From NCBI GenBank assembly GCA_913062555.1, contig CAJXVU010000024.1, forward strand, positions 1 through 55,723: a stretch of DNA of 55,723 bases. The letters run 5' to 3'. Under the pieces are notes generated by a model. That model was not told where the DNA came from, made no database searches, and saw nothing but the letters and a program-made list of their open reading frames with translations. Positions 25,801 through 34,796 of the stretch are shown here, piece by piece; position 1 is the first letter of the stretch; every line of letters starts with the position of its first letter. The translations under genes were made by a program, and so were the position numbers. Source of the stretch: an uncultured Bacteroidota bacterium. GTDB taxonomy: Bacteria > Bacteroidota > Bacteroidia > Flavobacteriales > Flavobacteriaceae.

Positions 25801-28041
25801 TTAGTCTTCAAATACTCTTTTCCAATACCTTTCCATGGTCTCTCTTAAGTGCAACGAGGTATTTTCACGTTCCCAAATACCATGAGATCGCATAGGGTAA
25901 GACATCATATCAAACATCTTGTTATGTTTTATGAGCTCATTGGTCAATCGTTCAAAACTCTGATAATGTACATTATCATCCGCCGTACCATGCATAATCA
26001 TGAGGTTTCCTTCCAGCTTTTTTGCATGACTAATAGGTGATCCAGCGATATAGTTAGCCTCATTTTCCGTTAATAACCCCATATATCGTTCCTGATAAAT
26101 ATTATCATAAAGTCTTTGATCGGATACAAAAGAAACTGCCAGTCCTGATTTATAAATATCAGGATATCGAAACAGGCAATTCATGGTCATTTGACCACCG
26201 CCACTCCAGCCCCAGATACCAACCTTGTCAGTATCAATAAAGTCATACATCTTGAATAACTGCTTGGCGGCTGCAGCTTGTTCATGAGCTGCCAAAATTC
26301 CTATTTGACCATATATCGATTTTCTCCAATCCCTTCCACGAGGGGTACGAGTACCTTTATTATCGATACTTGCAACTACATAACCCTGCTGTGCTAGAAA
26401 CTGATGCCAAAGGTCTCCACCTTGCCAGGCATCTTGAACTGTAGATCCTGCTGGTTCGCCATATACATAAAACACAATAGGATATTTGTTAGCGGGATTA
26501 AAGTTTTTTGGTTTTATTATCCAGGCGTCGAGTACCACATCACCAATATCTAATTTGATGAATTCTTTAGGGGTCAAACTTAGTGCTGATACTTTTTCAG
26601 ACAATTCTTTATTGTCTTCCAATACACTTATTGTTTTATGCTTTTGAAGATTTATAAGTGATATCTTATTGGGTGTGCTTACATTTTGAAAGGTATGAAT
26701 CGCATATTTGGCGTCAGCAGAGATCTGATAGGCGTGCTGCCCCGATTGCTCTTGTGGACTCACCCGTTCTGGAGCAGAACTACCATCTATTTTACTGCGA
26801 TATAAATACCGTTGTGTGAAATTTTCAGGAGATGCAATATAATATACATAGCCTCCTTTTGGATCTATACAGTTAATTCTAACGACATCAATATTACCTT
26901 TGGTGATGGTACTGAAATTTTTTCCATCTCGGGATACTTTATACAAGTGCAACCAGCCATCCTTTTCACTGGTCCAAGTAAAATATTTTTCATCTTCTAA
27001 CCACATGATATTATCATGTATATCTAGCCAAGCTTCATCTTTGTCAATAAAAATATTGTTGAGTGCCATTGTTTTGGTATTACCTACCCAGACTGTATTC
27101 GTATTTTGCTTTCTATTCAATTGTTGAATCATGACTTCATTTGAATTTGGAATGAAATTCATTCTTGCCAAATAGTTGTTTCGTGAATCTCCTGGAACAT
27201 CAAACCATTTTGTGTTTCCTCCTGTAGCATTAACTACTCCAACTTTCACTAAAGAATTATCCGTACCAACTTTTGGATAGGGAAGTGGAATGGGTTTTGA
27301 ATATATGGAATCTACATTATTGATCATATAAAATGTACCTATGGCTCTCGTGTCAGATTGCCAATATGCAATTTGCGAACCATCAGGGCTCCATCTAAAG
27401 CCGTCTCTACATGATAATTCTTCTTCGTAAACCCAGTCGAAAGTCCCATTTATGATGGCCTCATTACCATCTGAAGTTAGCTGTGTAATTTCACCCGATT
27501 TAATATCTTCAACATAAATATTGTTCTTACTTACATAGCCAACCCTTGATGCATCAGGAGAGAATTTTGCAAACATCATGGTGGTGCGTTCAACGTCTTT
27601 ACCCAATTGAGTTAATGTTCCAGAGTCCATGTCGAGCACCCAATAATCGCCTCTGGTATGATAGCGCCATACTTTACGAGTATTGGTAAAGACTAAGAGT
27701 TTAGAATTATCTTTGGACCATTGATAATTAGAAATAGAAAGTGGTTTTGTTTCACCGTTTGGAATTAGTGCTTCTGACGTAACGAGTACTGTTTTGCTGC
27801 CAGATTTTGCTTCGTATCTAATAATATCATTACCGCCAAATTGAATGTTTTTTTCGAGTGTTGAATAGCCCTTATTATCCTTCATCCACCGCACTGGCCC
27901 ATATCTTTTAGCACTATAGGTTCCGTTTTTGTAAATATCAGTTAGTTTTAAAGGTTTCTGAGACCACGTTGTAAATGTCGTTAATAAAAGCAGGAGTGTT
28001 AAAACCGAAGAGTTTCTTAGCGCTTTTTTTAGGTTCATCAT
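25801..28041 (-). CDS. Dipeptidyl peptidase IV (S9B), secreted
   Basis: A 746-residue serine peptidase with a signal peptide (about 1-27, ...TTWSQ). The N-terminal beta-propeller includes the N-terminus-binding double Glu region (VYEEELSCRDGFRWSPDG). The C-terminal hydrolase has Ser613 in GWSGGGQ, Asp688/689 in GTADDNVHYQ and His720 in RSHGIWE. These match DPP IV, which removes X-Pro and X-Ala dipeptides from peptides in the periplasm. It is the first gene of the minus-strand run with GH95, TSUP and M1 genes. The ATG at 28041 follows a 12-base T run on the plus strand. A second ATG is codon 2. Confidence 0.9.
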   Translation of the reverse strand: MMNLKKALRNSSVLTLLLLLTTFTTWSQKPLKLTDIYKNGTYSAKRYGPVRWMKDNKGYSTLEKNIQFGGNDIIRYEAKSGSKTVLVTSEALIPNGETKPLSISNYQWSKDNSKLLVFTNTRKVWRYHTRGDYWVLDMDSGTLTQLGKDVERTTMMFAKFSPDASRVGYVSKNNIYVEDIKSGEITQLTSDGNEAIINGTFDWVYEEELSCRDGFRWSPDGSQIAYWQSDTRAIGTFYMINNVDSIYSKPIPLPYPKVGTDNSLVKVGVVNATGGNTKWFDVPGDSRNNYLARMNFIPNSNEVMIQQLNRKQNTNTVWVGNTKTMALNNIFIDKDEAWLDIHDNIMWLEDEKYFTWTSEKDGWLHLYKVSRDGKNFSTITKGNIDVVRINCIDPKGGYVYYIASPENFTQRYLYRSKIDGSSAPERVSPQEQSGQHAYQISADAKYAIHTFQNVSTPNKISLINLQKHKTISVLEDNKELSEKVSALSLTPKEFIKLDIGDVVLDAWIIKPKNFNPANKYPIVFYVYGEPAGSTVQDAWQGGDLWHQFLAQQGYVVASIDNKGTRTPRGRDWRKSIYGQIGILAAHEQAAAAKQLFKMYDFIDTDKVGIWGWSGGGQMTMNCLFRYPDIYKSGLAVSFVSDQRLYDNIYQERYMGLLTENEANYIAGSPISHAKKLEGNLMIMHGTADDNVHYQSFERLTNELIKHNKMFDMMSYPMRSHGIWERENTSLHLRETMERYWKRVFED

Positions 28042-28505
28042 ATTTTTTTTTTTTGATATTAAGTCTGGTGTTATTAATGATCGAACACCTTAAATTTCAA
28101 ATGGACTTCATTAGAAATGAAAAAGTTCTCATAAAAATACGTCGCCGGGTAGCAAATCACTAATACTATAATACTCGATTGGCATACTATTTTAACATTT
28201 GCATCATAAGAATCAAGGCGTTAACTATAGAAATAATAAAATCCACAGACTAAGCTACCCCAATATATCTCAACTGTTTTTCTCTTTTTACGACTAACAT
28301 TTTAGAAATTAATACGCTTCAGTTTTGAGAGAGACTATTTTCAGAAGTAAAATCGATACAAAATATTGGTCAATACTTGTTGTATATTTACATTGCTGAT
28401 TCGTTAGTATGTGCCCCTTTCAATTTTATTATAAAAGAATCAAAATCTAAAATCAATGACGCTACTCGGTATTGCCCATTGAATTTTAAAACTACAGAGG
28501 CTAAA
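28042..28505. other. Divergent intergenic region
   Basis: A 464-base non-coding stretch between the dipeptidyl peptidase and the propeller protein genes, which point away from each other. It must hold both promoters. A TTGGT followed by TATATTTA near 28366-28390 is a weak promoter candidate for the plus strand, but spacing is short. A frame open from 28377 runs into the propeller gene but looks non-coding. No RNA gene or repeat is recognised. Confidence 0.5.
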
Positions 28506-31136
28506 ATGAATATACATTCCTTCCAACTATTTAAACGTTCTACAACTATTTTTATAATTATTCTTTCGAGTGCATTGAGTAATTTATCGCTATCGCAAAA
28601 TCAACCAAAATCACCTTTAATAGAATCATATAAAGAGCATACCGCTTTGAAAGCGGAAACTCCTTATGGACTTGAATGGATACAGCTCGGGCCAACTTTA
28701 AACGGCGCTCGTGTAGAAGCCATTCAAGCTGACCCAGATAAACCAGGGGTAATCTATGCCGCGTTTGGCTCTGGTGGCTTGTGGAAATCAATTAACAACG
28801 GCTTAAAATGGAAGCCCATATTCGAAAACATGCCTTCGTTAGGGATTGGTGATATAGCCCTAGCACCGTCAAACCCAGAGATTATATATGTTGCCACTGG
28901 AGAAAGTCTTAAAAAAGCAAGGAATTTTACTATGCCGGGAACAGGGGTGTACCGTTCCGATAATGGTGGAGATACCTGGGTACATTTAGGGCTTAATGAT
29001 ACTTGGCATATTGGAGAGATAGTGGTGCATCCAACTAATCCAGATATCGTTTTGGTTGCGGCACAAGGACATTTTTGGTCTCCTAACGAAAACCGAGGTA
29101 TATTCCGAACAAGTGATGGTGGAAAATCATGGCATCATGCTTTATTTATTGATGAACAAACAGGAGCAAATGACATCGTTTTTTCGCCGGCAAACCCTGA
29201 TATTGTATATGCTAGTACCTGGGAAAACTATCCCAATGTAAGCGGTAAAAAAAGTGCTGTTTATAAAAGCGAAGATGGCGGTCTCAGTTGGTTTAAAATC
29301 ACAAATGGTGTACTTATTAATGAAAACACAGGACGTATAGGAATAGCAGCTTCATATCAAGACAAGGATAAGGCCTATATGTTTGTCGATCAACGTAATC
29401 AAGCTAGAGGGAATGGCTCTGGCGAAATATATAAAACGGTAGATGGCGGAAAAAACTGGGTAAAAACCCATGATGAAAATATTAAATCACTGTCTGTAAT
29501 CGGATGGTATTTTATGGATCTCTATGTAAACCCACAAAATGATGAAGAAATTTATGGTTTGGGTGTGCAATTATCTCATAGTACTGATGGCGGTAAAACA
29601 TTTAAACATATAAATGGTAAAATAACTCATTTAACACCAAGTCCTGCGCAAACGCTTCATTTGGATCAATGCGAAATGTGGATAAATCCAAAGAACCCAA
29701 AGGAACTGCTTCTTGGAAATGATGGTGGTGTATATCACAGTTATGACAACGGAGCGTCCTGGTTACATTTGAATAATATTCCAGCAGGAGAGTTTTATGA
29801 TATAGAAATAGACCAACAAAAGAAGTATAATATATACGGGGGAACTCAGGATGATGCTACCGTTTTTGGATTGGCACAAGAATGGAATCCAGAGATTGAC
29901 GACCCCTGGAAATATTTATGGATTGATGCCTGGAGTGGAGGAGATGGGTGTATTACACTTGTTGATCCAAATGACGAGAACACGGTTTATTTTAGCATGC
30001 AAAATGGGGGAGCACAGCGAATGGATCTAAGTCTTGGAAAGTCTGTATCAATTAGGCCAAGATTTCCAAAAAAGGATAATATTAATATAAAATACAATTT
30101 TATCACGCCTTATATGCTCTCTCCTCATAATTCCAATCGCGTATTTATGGCTGGCAATTATGTCATGCAGAGTGATGATCGTGGAGATCATTGGACCGTC
30201 ATAAGTCCCAATTTAATAGACAAAGGAAATCATTCCAAAAAAGAAACGGCGGCAGGCGCTATGGCAGCGTCATCCATTGAAGAAGGGACCCTTTATATGG
30301 GGACAGATAGAGGCAGCATGTGGCTCACCAATAACGGAGGTAAAAACTGGAAAAATATTTCACAAGGATTATCCGATCAATATATCAGAAGTATTTATCC
30401 CTCAAAACATAAAAAAGAAAGGGTATACGTTCAAATGACCGGACTTAACTACGATGAATTTGGTGCCTATTTGTATGTTTCTGAAGATTATGGAGCACAT
30501 TGGAAACCGATAATCAATAATTTACCTAATCACCCGGTTAACTCAATTGTTGAGGACCCGGATTTTGAAAACATATTATATGCTGGAACTTATCGCGGCG
30601 TATATGTTTCTATTGACCGGGGTGAAAATTGGTGCTATTTTGGAGCGGGTTTGCCTGATACTAGTATTGCAGATATTGTGATTGAAAAGAGATCAAAGGA
30701 TATGATTATTGCGACTCATGGTCGTGGTATTTATAAAGTAAACCTCAAGCCGTTTTATCATCAAATTGCCTTAAAAGAAGTCAGTAGTTACCTTTATGAC
30801 ATAGGGACTATAAAACGGCCTTCTTTAAGAGATACACACAAAGATGTGGACGAAAAATCGGTACAAAAACTTCCAATCACTTTTTCACTAAATAAACCTG
30901 AAACTATTCATTTAAAAATAACCAATGCCTCAGATTCCCTTATATGGAAAAAGACTATTGTAGGTAGAAAAGGATTGAATCAATACCGATGGAATCTTGT
31001 CATTAAAGAAGAATCTAGTAACTTACCGTATTATATCCATTTCAAGAAATATTTAGAAAAGGGCGCGTACAATCTAATTCTAGAAAGTGCTGAAGGAACT
31101 TTCAAGAAGAGGCTATCGGTAATTGATGCTGATTAA
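28506..31136 (+). CDS. VPS10/sortilin-like Asp-box beta-propeller protein, secreted
   Basis: An 876-residue exported protein beginning at ATG 28506, where a signal peptide follows (to about residue 31, ...SLSLSQ). An upstream TTG at 28377 would place 43 residues before the signal and is rejected. The body has about eleven Asp-box motifs of the form S/T-x-D-x-G-x-x-W, for example RSDNGGDTW, RTSDGGKSW, KSEDGGLSW, KTVDGGKNW, HSYDNGASW, VSEDYGAHW and VSIDRGENW. These make a large sortilin/GH74-like propeller. It lacks an identifiable catalytic centre by eye, so binding or an unknown hydrolase activity are both possible. It precedes L-serine dehydratase by 21 bases. Confidence 0.78.
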   Translation: MNIHSFQLFKRSTTIFIIILSSALSNLSLSQNQPKSPLIESYKEHTALKAETPYGLEWIQLGPTLNGARVEAIQADPDKPGVIYAAFGSGGLWKSINNGLKWKPIFENMPSLGIGDIALAPSNPEIIYVATGESLKKARNFTMPGTGVYRSDNGGDTWVHLGLNDTWHIGEIVVHPTNPDIVLVAAQGHFWSPNENRGIFRTSDGGKSWHHALFIDEQTGANDIVFSPANPDIVYASTWENYPNVSGKKSAVYKSEDGGLSWFKITNGVLINENTGRIGIAASYQDKDKAYMFVDQRNQARGNGSGEIYKTVDGGKNWVKTHDENIKSLSVIGWYFMDLYVNPQNDEEIYGLGVQLSHSTDGGKTFKHINGKITHLTPSPAQTLHLDQCEMWINPKNPKELLLGNDGGVYHSYDNGASWLHLNNIPAGEFYDIEIDQQKKYNIYGGTQDDATVFGLAQEWNPEIDDPWKYLWIDAWSGGDGCITLVDPNDENTVYFSMQNGGAQRMDLSLGKSVSIRPRFPKKDNINIKYNFITPYMLSPHNSNRVFMAGNYVMQSDDRGDHWTVISPNLIDKGNHSKKETAAGAMAASSIEEGTLYMGTDRGSMWLTNNGGKNWKNISQGLSDQYIRSIYPSKHKKERVYVQMTGLNYDEFGAYLYVSEDYGAHWKPIINNLPNHPVNSIVEDPDFENILYAGTYRGVYVSIDRGENWCYFGAGLPDTSIADIVIEKRSKDMIIATHGRGIYKVNLKPFYHQIALKEVSSYLYDIGTIKRPSLRDTHKDVDEKSVQKLPITFSLNKPETIHLKITNASDSLIWKKTIVGRKGLNQYRWNLVIKEESSNLPYYIHFKKYLEKGAYNLILESAEGTFKKRLSVIDAD

Positions 31137-31157
31137 AAACAATATAATGCATAAATC

Positions 31158-32747
31158 ATGAAAAATAGACCTGGAATTTTTAATGATGTCATTGGGCCAA
31201 TCATGCGAGGGCCATCAAGTTCACATACTGCGGCAGCATGGCGCGCTGCTAAAATATGTTTGGATATTTTAAATGAACCTCTTGAAAAGGCAATTATTGA
31301 CTTTGATAAGGATGGCGCATGGGCACCCAATTATAGAGATCAAGGGACCACTATTGGTATAGATGGTGGGTTATTGGGCTTAGAGATGACAGATGATAGG
31401 ATAAAAGATACAGAAGTTATTGCTAATGAACGCGGTATTTCAATTACATATGAAATTAATACTTTTAAAACGACTCATGTAAATACCTTCAGGTTAAAGT
31501 TGCAAGGCATTCGTGGGAAAAATATTCAGGTTGTAGCTGTATCACTAGGAGGAGGCTCCGTTAAAATTGAAGATATTGACGGTTTTGAAGTTCATATCAA
31601 TGGAGGCTCATTTGAATTACTGCTTTTTAATAGTTCAAAAGATATTCTTTTAGCAGATATAGGTACCATGTTTCCTGCGTGTAAATCAATTACGGAATCA
31701 TTTAAGGATGATAAACGACTGATAAACATGAAGTTTTCCAAAGAGGTACCAGAGGAATCAATTGGTAAATTAAAAGATCTTATAGATTTTGACGAACTAA
31801 TTATAACTAACCCTGTATTACCAATAGTTGCAGGAAACGAATCGGAATTACCATTTACTTCGGTTGCATCACTTTTGGAATTTTCCGAGAAAGAGAATCT
31901 CGATTTGGGAGCTCTTGGGTTAATTTATGAACAATGCCAGAGTGGATTAAAGGCTGCTGAAGTAGTTGATAGAATGACGCATCTTGTTGGTATTATAGAG
32001 CATAGCATTAATACAGGATTGGAAGGCACGACCTATGCAGATCGAATTTTACCACAACAATCTCATTTAATCAAAAGTGCACAAAAGCGTAAAAAAATTC
32101 TACAAAATTCTATTATAAATAATGTGATTGCCAATGTATCGGCTATTATGGAATCGAAAAGTGCCATGGAAGTTGTGGTTGCAAACCCAACAGCTGGCTC
32201 ATGCGGTGTAGTAGGTGGTGTTTTAAGAGCCGTAGCAGATGATATAGAAGCTACGAATGACGAATTAATTCAAGCCTATTTTGCCACTGGAATTGTGGGC
32301 GTGTTTTTTGCGAGAGGTCCAGGTTTCTCAGCAGAGGAACATGGTTGTCAAGTAGAATGTGGTGCTTCTGCAGGGATGGCTGCAGCAGGTATCGTACAAC
32401 TATTTGGTGGAACGGCTAGGCAGGCTATTGATGCGGCCTCTATGGCCATTCAAAATATGATTGGATTAGTTTGTGACCCTATTGCAGATCGTGTTGAAGC
32501 GCCTTGTTTAGGGAAGAATGTAAGTGCAGCAGTAAATGCACTTTCATCAGCAACGATGTCTTGTGCAGGTTATAATGCCCTTATTCCTTTAAATGAAGTC
32601 ATTGAAACGGTTTCATCAGTGAGTAGCCAAATGCCAACTTGTGTAAAGTGCACTGGAAAAGGTGGACTTGCAATAACTCAAACCGCATGTGCTATAAAGG
32701 AAAAACTGAAATTAAAAAATATGGTGGTTACCTCTAAAACATTATAG
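31158..32747 (+). CDS. sdaA: L-serine ammonia-lyase (iron-sulfur serine dehydratase)
   Basis: A 529-residue single-chain L-serine dehydratase: beta domain at about 1-200, alpha domain at about 240-525. It converts L-serine to pyruvate and ammonia in the cytosol with a 4Fe-4S cluster. The N-terminal PIMRGPSSSHTA motif and the ANPTAGSCGVVGG loop are family hallmarks. Candidate cluster cysteines are Cys397 or Cys401 (EEHGCQVECGAS), Cys439 (GLVCDPI) and Cys450 (APCLGKN). The motif after SSSHT is AAAW instead of the usual GPM, a small deviation. It is likely in one transcript with the propeller protein gene. Such fused proteins are often just called sdaA; the symbol is by family. Confidence 0.85.
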   Translation: MKNRPGIFNDVIGPIMRGPSSSHTAAAWRAAKICLDILNEPLEKAIIDFDKDGAWAPNYRDQGTTIGIDGGLLGLEMTDDRIKDTEVIANERGISITYEINTFKTTHVNTFRLKLQGIRGKNIQVVAVSLGGGSVKIEDIDGFEVHINGGSFELLLFNSSKDILLADIGTMFPACKSITESFKDDKRLINMKFSKEVPEESIGKLKDLIDFDELIITNPVLPIVAGNESELPFTSVASLLEFSEKENLDLGALGLIYEQCQSGLKAAEVVDRMTHLVGIIEHSINTGLEGTTYADRILPQQSHLIKSAQKRKKILQNSIINNVIANVSAIMESKSAMEVVVANPTAGSCGVVGGVLRAVADDIEATNDELIQAYFATGIVGVFFARGPGFSAEEHGCQVECGASAGMAAAGIVQLFGGTARQAIDAASMAIQNMIGLVCDPIADRVEAPCLGKNVSAAVNALSSATMSCAGYNALIPLNEVIETVSSVSSQMPTCVKCTGKGGLAITQTACAIKEKLKLKNMVVTSKTL

Positions 32748-32771
32748 TTATTCAAATATAGCTCATATTGA

Positions 32772-32864
32772 ATGTTTTATTTTAAAGATGGTACTATTGT
32801 ATTTCATAAAGCCTATGGAATGGACAATAATCCATCAGGCAAGCCATTGATGATTGAAAGTTAA
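32772..32864 (+). pseudogene. Remnant of a serine hydrolase (beta-lactamase-like) N-terminal segment
   Basis: A 30-codon frame encodes a peptide with DGTIVFHKAYGMDN, which closely resembles the strand before the catalytic SxxK in the two serine hydrolases nearby (GEIIFNNAYGLAN and GVPKYHKAFGMAN). The SxxK motif and everything after are gone; the frame ends in TAA two bases before the stop of the opposite-strand regulator. It is best read as a decayed fragment of a third family member, though a chance match over such a short stretch is possible. Confidence 0.5.
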
Positions 32865-32865
32865 C

Positions 32866-33555
32866 TTATTTCATTTGATTCACTAGATTAGCTTTAAATT
32901 GTGAGCCAATTGGGATTTGATGTGAGCCAATTATTACTAAATCGGTATTTATAGCATCAATTTTTGTGAAATTAACGATATAAGATTTTTGAATTTGAAT
33001 AAAATTGTCCGGTAAACTATTTAGTGCTTCAGAAATACTTTGACGAGCCATTATCTTTTTTCCTGAAACATAATAATTCATATAATTCCCATCCTTTTGG
33101 AGATATTCAATTTCTTCAAGACGTAGTTGATGTGTTTGTAAACCGCTTTTTATAAAAATAGTTTCAGGTTGTACTGTGTCATTTGAACCCTTATAATCTT
33201 CTTTGTTATTAGCTTCTAAAAGTTTAGTAATACACTTCGAAAATCGTTCTAAACTGATTGGTTTTAATAGGTAGTCTGTAGTATTAACAGTATAGCTTTC
33301 TACAGCATGTTCAGAATAAGCTGTAGTGAAAACGATAGCAGTATTAGGACTAATCATTTTAGATAATGACAGCCCACTTAAGTGAGGCATGTTGATATCC
33401 AAAAAAATAACATCAACCGTATGCGTATTTAAATACTCAAGAGCTTTCAATCCATTTCTAAAAGTAGCAACCAATTCAAAGCCCGTAAAATGCTCTAGAT
33501 AAGTCGTTATTAGTGTGATAGCCTTAGGTTCGTCATCAACTATTATTACTTGCAT
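32866..33555 (-). CDS. LytTR-family response regulator
   Basis: A 229-residue regulator: receiver domain at about 1-120 with Asp7/Asp8 and phospho-acceptor Asp53 (FLDINMP), a Thr-Ala switch (FTTAYSEHA) and Lys in LKPI; LytTR DNA-binding domain at about 130-229 (EIEYLQKDGNYMNYY, QIQKSYIVN). Receives phosphate from the LytS-type kinase whose gene overlaps it by 20 bases upstream. Typical LytTR targets are direct repeats; none was identified by eye. The two serine hydrolase genes on the other side of the kinase are the most obvious targets (inference). Confidence 0.9.
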   Translation of the reverse strand: MQVIIVDDEPKAITLITTYLEHFTGFELVATFRNGLKALEYLNTHTVDVIFLDINMPHLSGLSLSKMISPNTAIVFTTAYSEHAVESYTVNTTDYLLKPISLERFSKCITKLLEANNKEDYKGSNDTVQPETIFIKSGLQTHQLRLEEIEYLQKDGNYMNYYVSGKKIMARQSISEALNSLPDNFIQIQKSYIVNFTKIDAINTDLVIIGSHQIPIGSQFKANLVNQMK

Positions 33556-34591
33556 GTGTATCTATTTTAAGTGTAACAGCAAAGGTTTCTTTATTTAAAA
33601 TTTCCAATGAATGCGTATTTGGATAAGCCAATTGAAGTCTTTCCTTTGTGGATTGTAAACCATATCCTCCACTGTGTATTTTTCCAATATTTGGTGGAAT
33701 TGTATTTTCAATATTAAAGATAATACTATCTTTTTTAGTCACATCAATTTTTATATGAATAAAGGATTCAAATTCAGGTTGAACGCCATGTTTAAATGCG
33801 TTTTCAACAAAGCAAAGTAAGATTCCTGTTTCTAATAATTGTTCGCTATAAAGCCCTTCGATATCAAATTTAAAATCGACCTCATTATCTTCAAAACGCA
33901 ATAAATGAAGTTCTGCGAAATTTTGAATAAAATTAATCTCATCATCCACTGGCACTCTATTACTTTTGTTTTCATAGACCACATATCGCAATAAATTTGA
34001 GAGTTTATCAATACTAGTTGCCAATTTAGGATTGTGCTTTTGGTCTACCATAGACAATAAATTATTCATGGTATTGAATAAAAAATGCGGGTGTAATTGT
34101 GCTCTTAAAATATTTAGTTCAGCTTGTTTGTTTAAAACCTCCAATTGACTTCGATGTTGTTCAACTTTAAACCAGGCTTTTACAAAACCGTAGCCTATAG
34201 CAACTGTAGTATAAAATATTAAAATACCATACCAGAGCGAAGGGAACCAAATAATATGAATGTAACCTTTGAAAAAGATGATTACAACACCATTAAAGAG
34301 AACTAAAAAGAGTATCCCCAGAATTATAGATCTTATAATCAGAAAAACGATTTTCGATCTATCTGTTAACTTTAGAATAAAATAGTATTGTAAATAAAAG
34401 TAAATGGCAAAAAAGGGTTGGCCAATTAAAAAGAACTGTTTGAGTTGGTTACTATGATCTATGTCTCCAATTATTTCCTCATCAACTATAGTTACCATAT
34501 GACCAACGATAGAATAGGAATATACAATTAACCAAGAGGTAATTCCCCAAAACAAAATATTAATAATTATTTCGATCCATTTTTTATTCAT
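33536..34591 (-). CDS. LytS-type sensor histidine kinase
   Basis: A 351-residue kinase with four hydrophobic helices (about 8-30, 52-74, 82-108 and 114-142) and a cytosolic kinase part. The phospho-acceptor His169 lies in LHPHFLFNTMNN, as in the His_kinase (LytS/YehU) family. The ATP-binding part shows CFVENAFKHG (N box) and SGGYGLQSTKERL (G box). It has no PAS or extracellular domain, so it may sense the membrane state itself. The last codons overlap the start of the LytTR regulator, a sign of translational coupling. Confidence 0.9.
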   Translation of the reverse strand: MNKKWIEIIINILFWGITSWLIVYSYSIVGHMVTIVDEEIIGDIDHSNQLKQFFLIGQPFFAIYFYLQYYFILKLTDRSKIVFLIIRSIILGILFLVLFNGVVIIFFKGYIHIIWFPSLWYGILIFYTTVAIGYGFVKAWFKVEQHRSQLEVLNKQAELNILRAQLHPHFLFNTMNNLLSMVDQKHNPKLATSIDKLSNLLRYVVYENKSNRVPVDDEINFIQNFAELHLLRFEDNEVDFKFDIEGLYSEQLLETGILLCFVENAFKHGVQPEFESFIHIKIDVTKKDSIIFNIENTIPPNIGKIHSGGYGLQSTKERLQLAYPNTHSLEILNKETFAVTLKIDTHASNNS

Positions 34592-34796
34592 TTTGCTAAG
34601 ATATATTATTAATGCATTTGATTTTTAAAATGAGATGAAAGGAGGCAATTGTGGTATAAAACAGCAAAATTAAATTACATAACATTTATATAGCCTTTGA
34701 TGTCATATGTTATTGTTTACATCACTATATGGTTTTTTTTGCTAAATCCTGCTTTTAATTTGTTATGAAATAAAATCTAATTTACAATAAATCACA

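Noticed and set aside
28377..28505. 43-residue N-terminal extension of the propeller protein
   Set aside because: It would put 43 residues in front of a normal signal peptide and starts with TTG.
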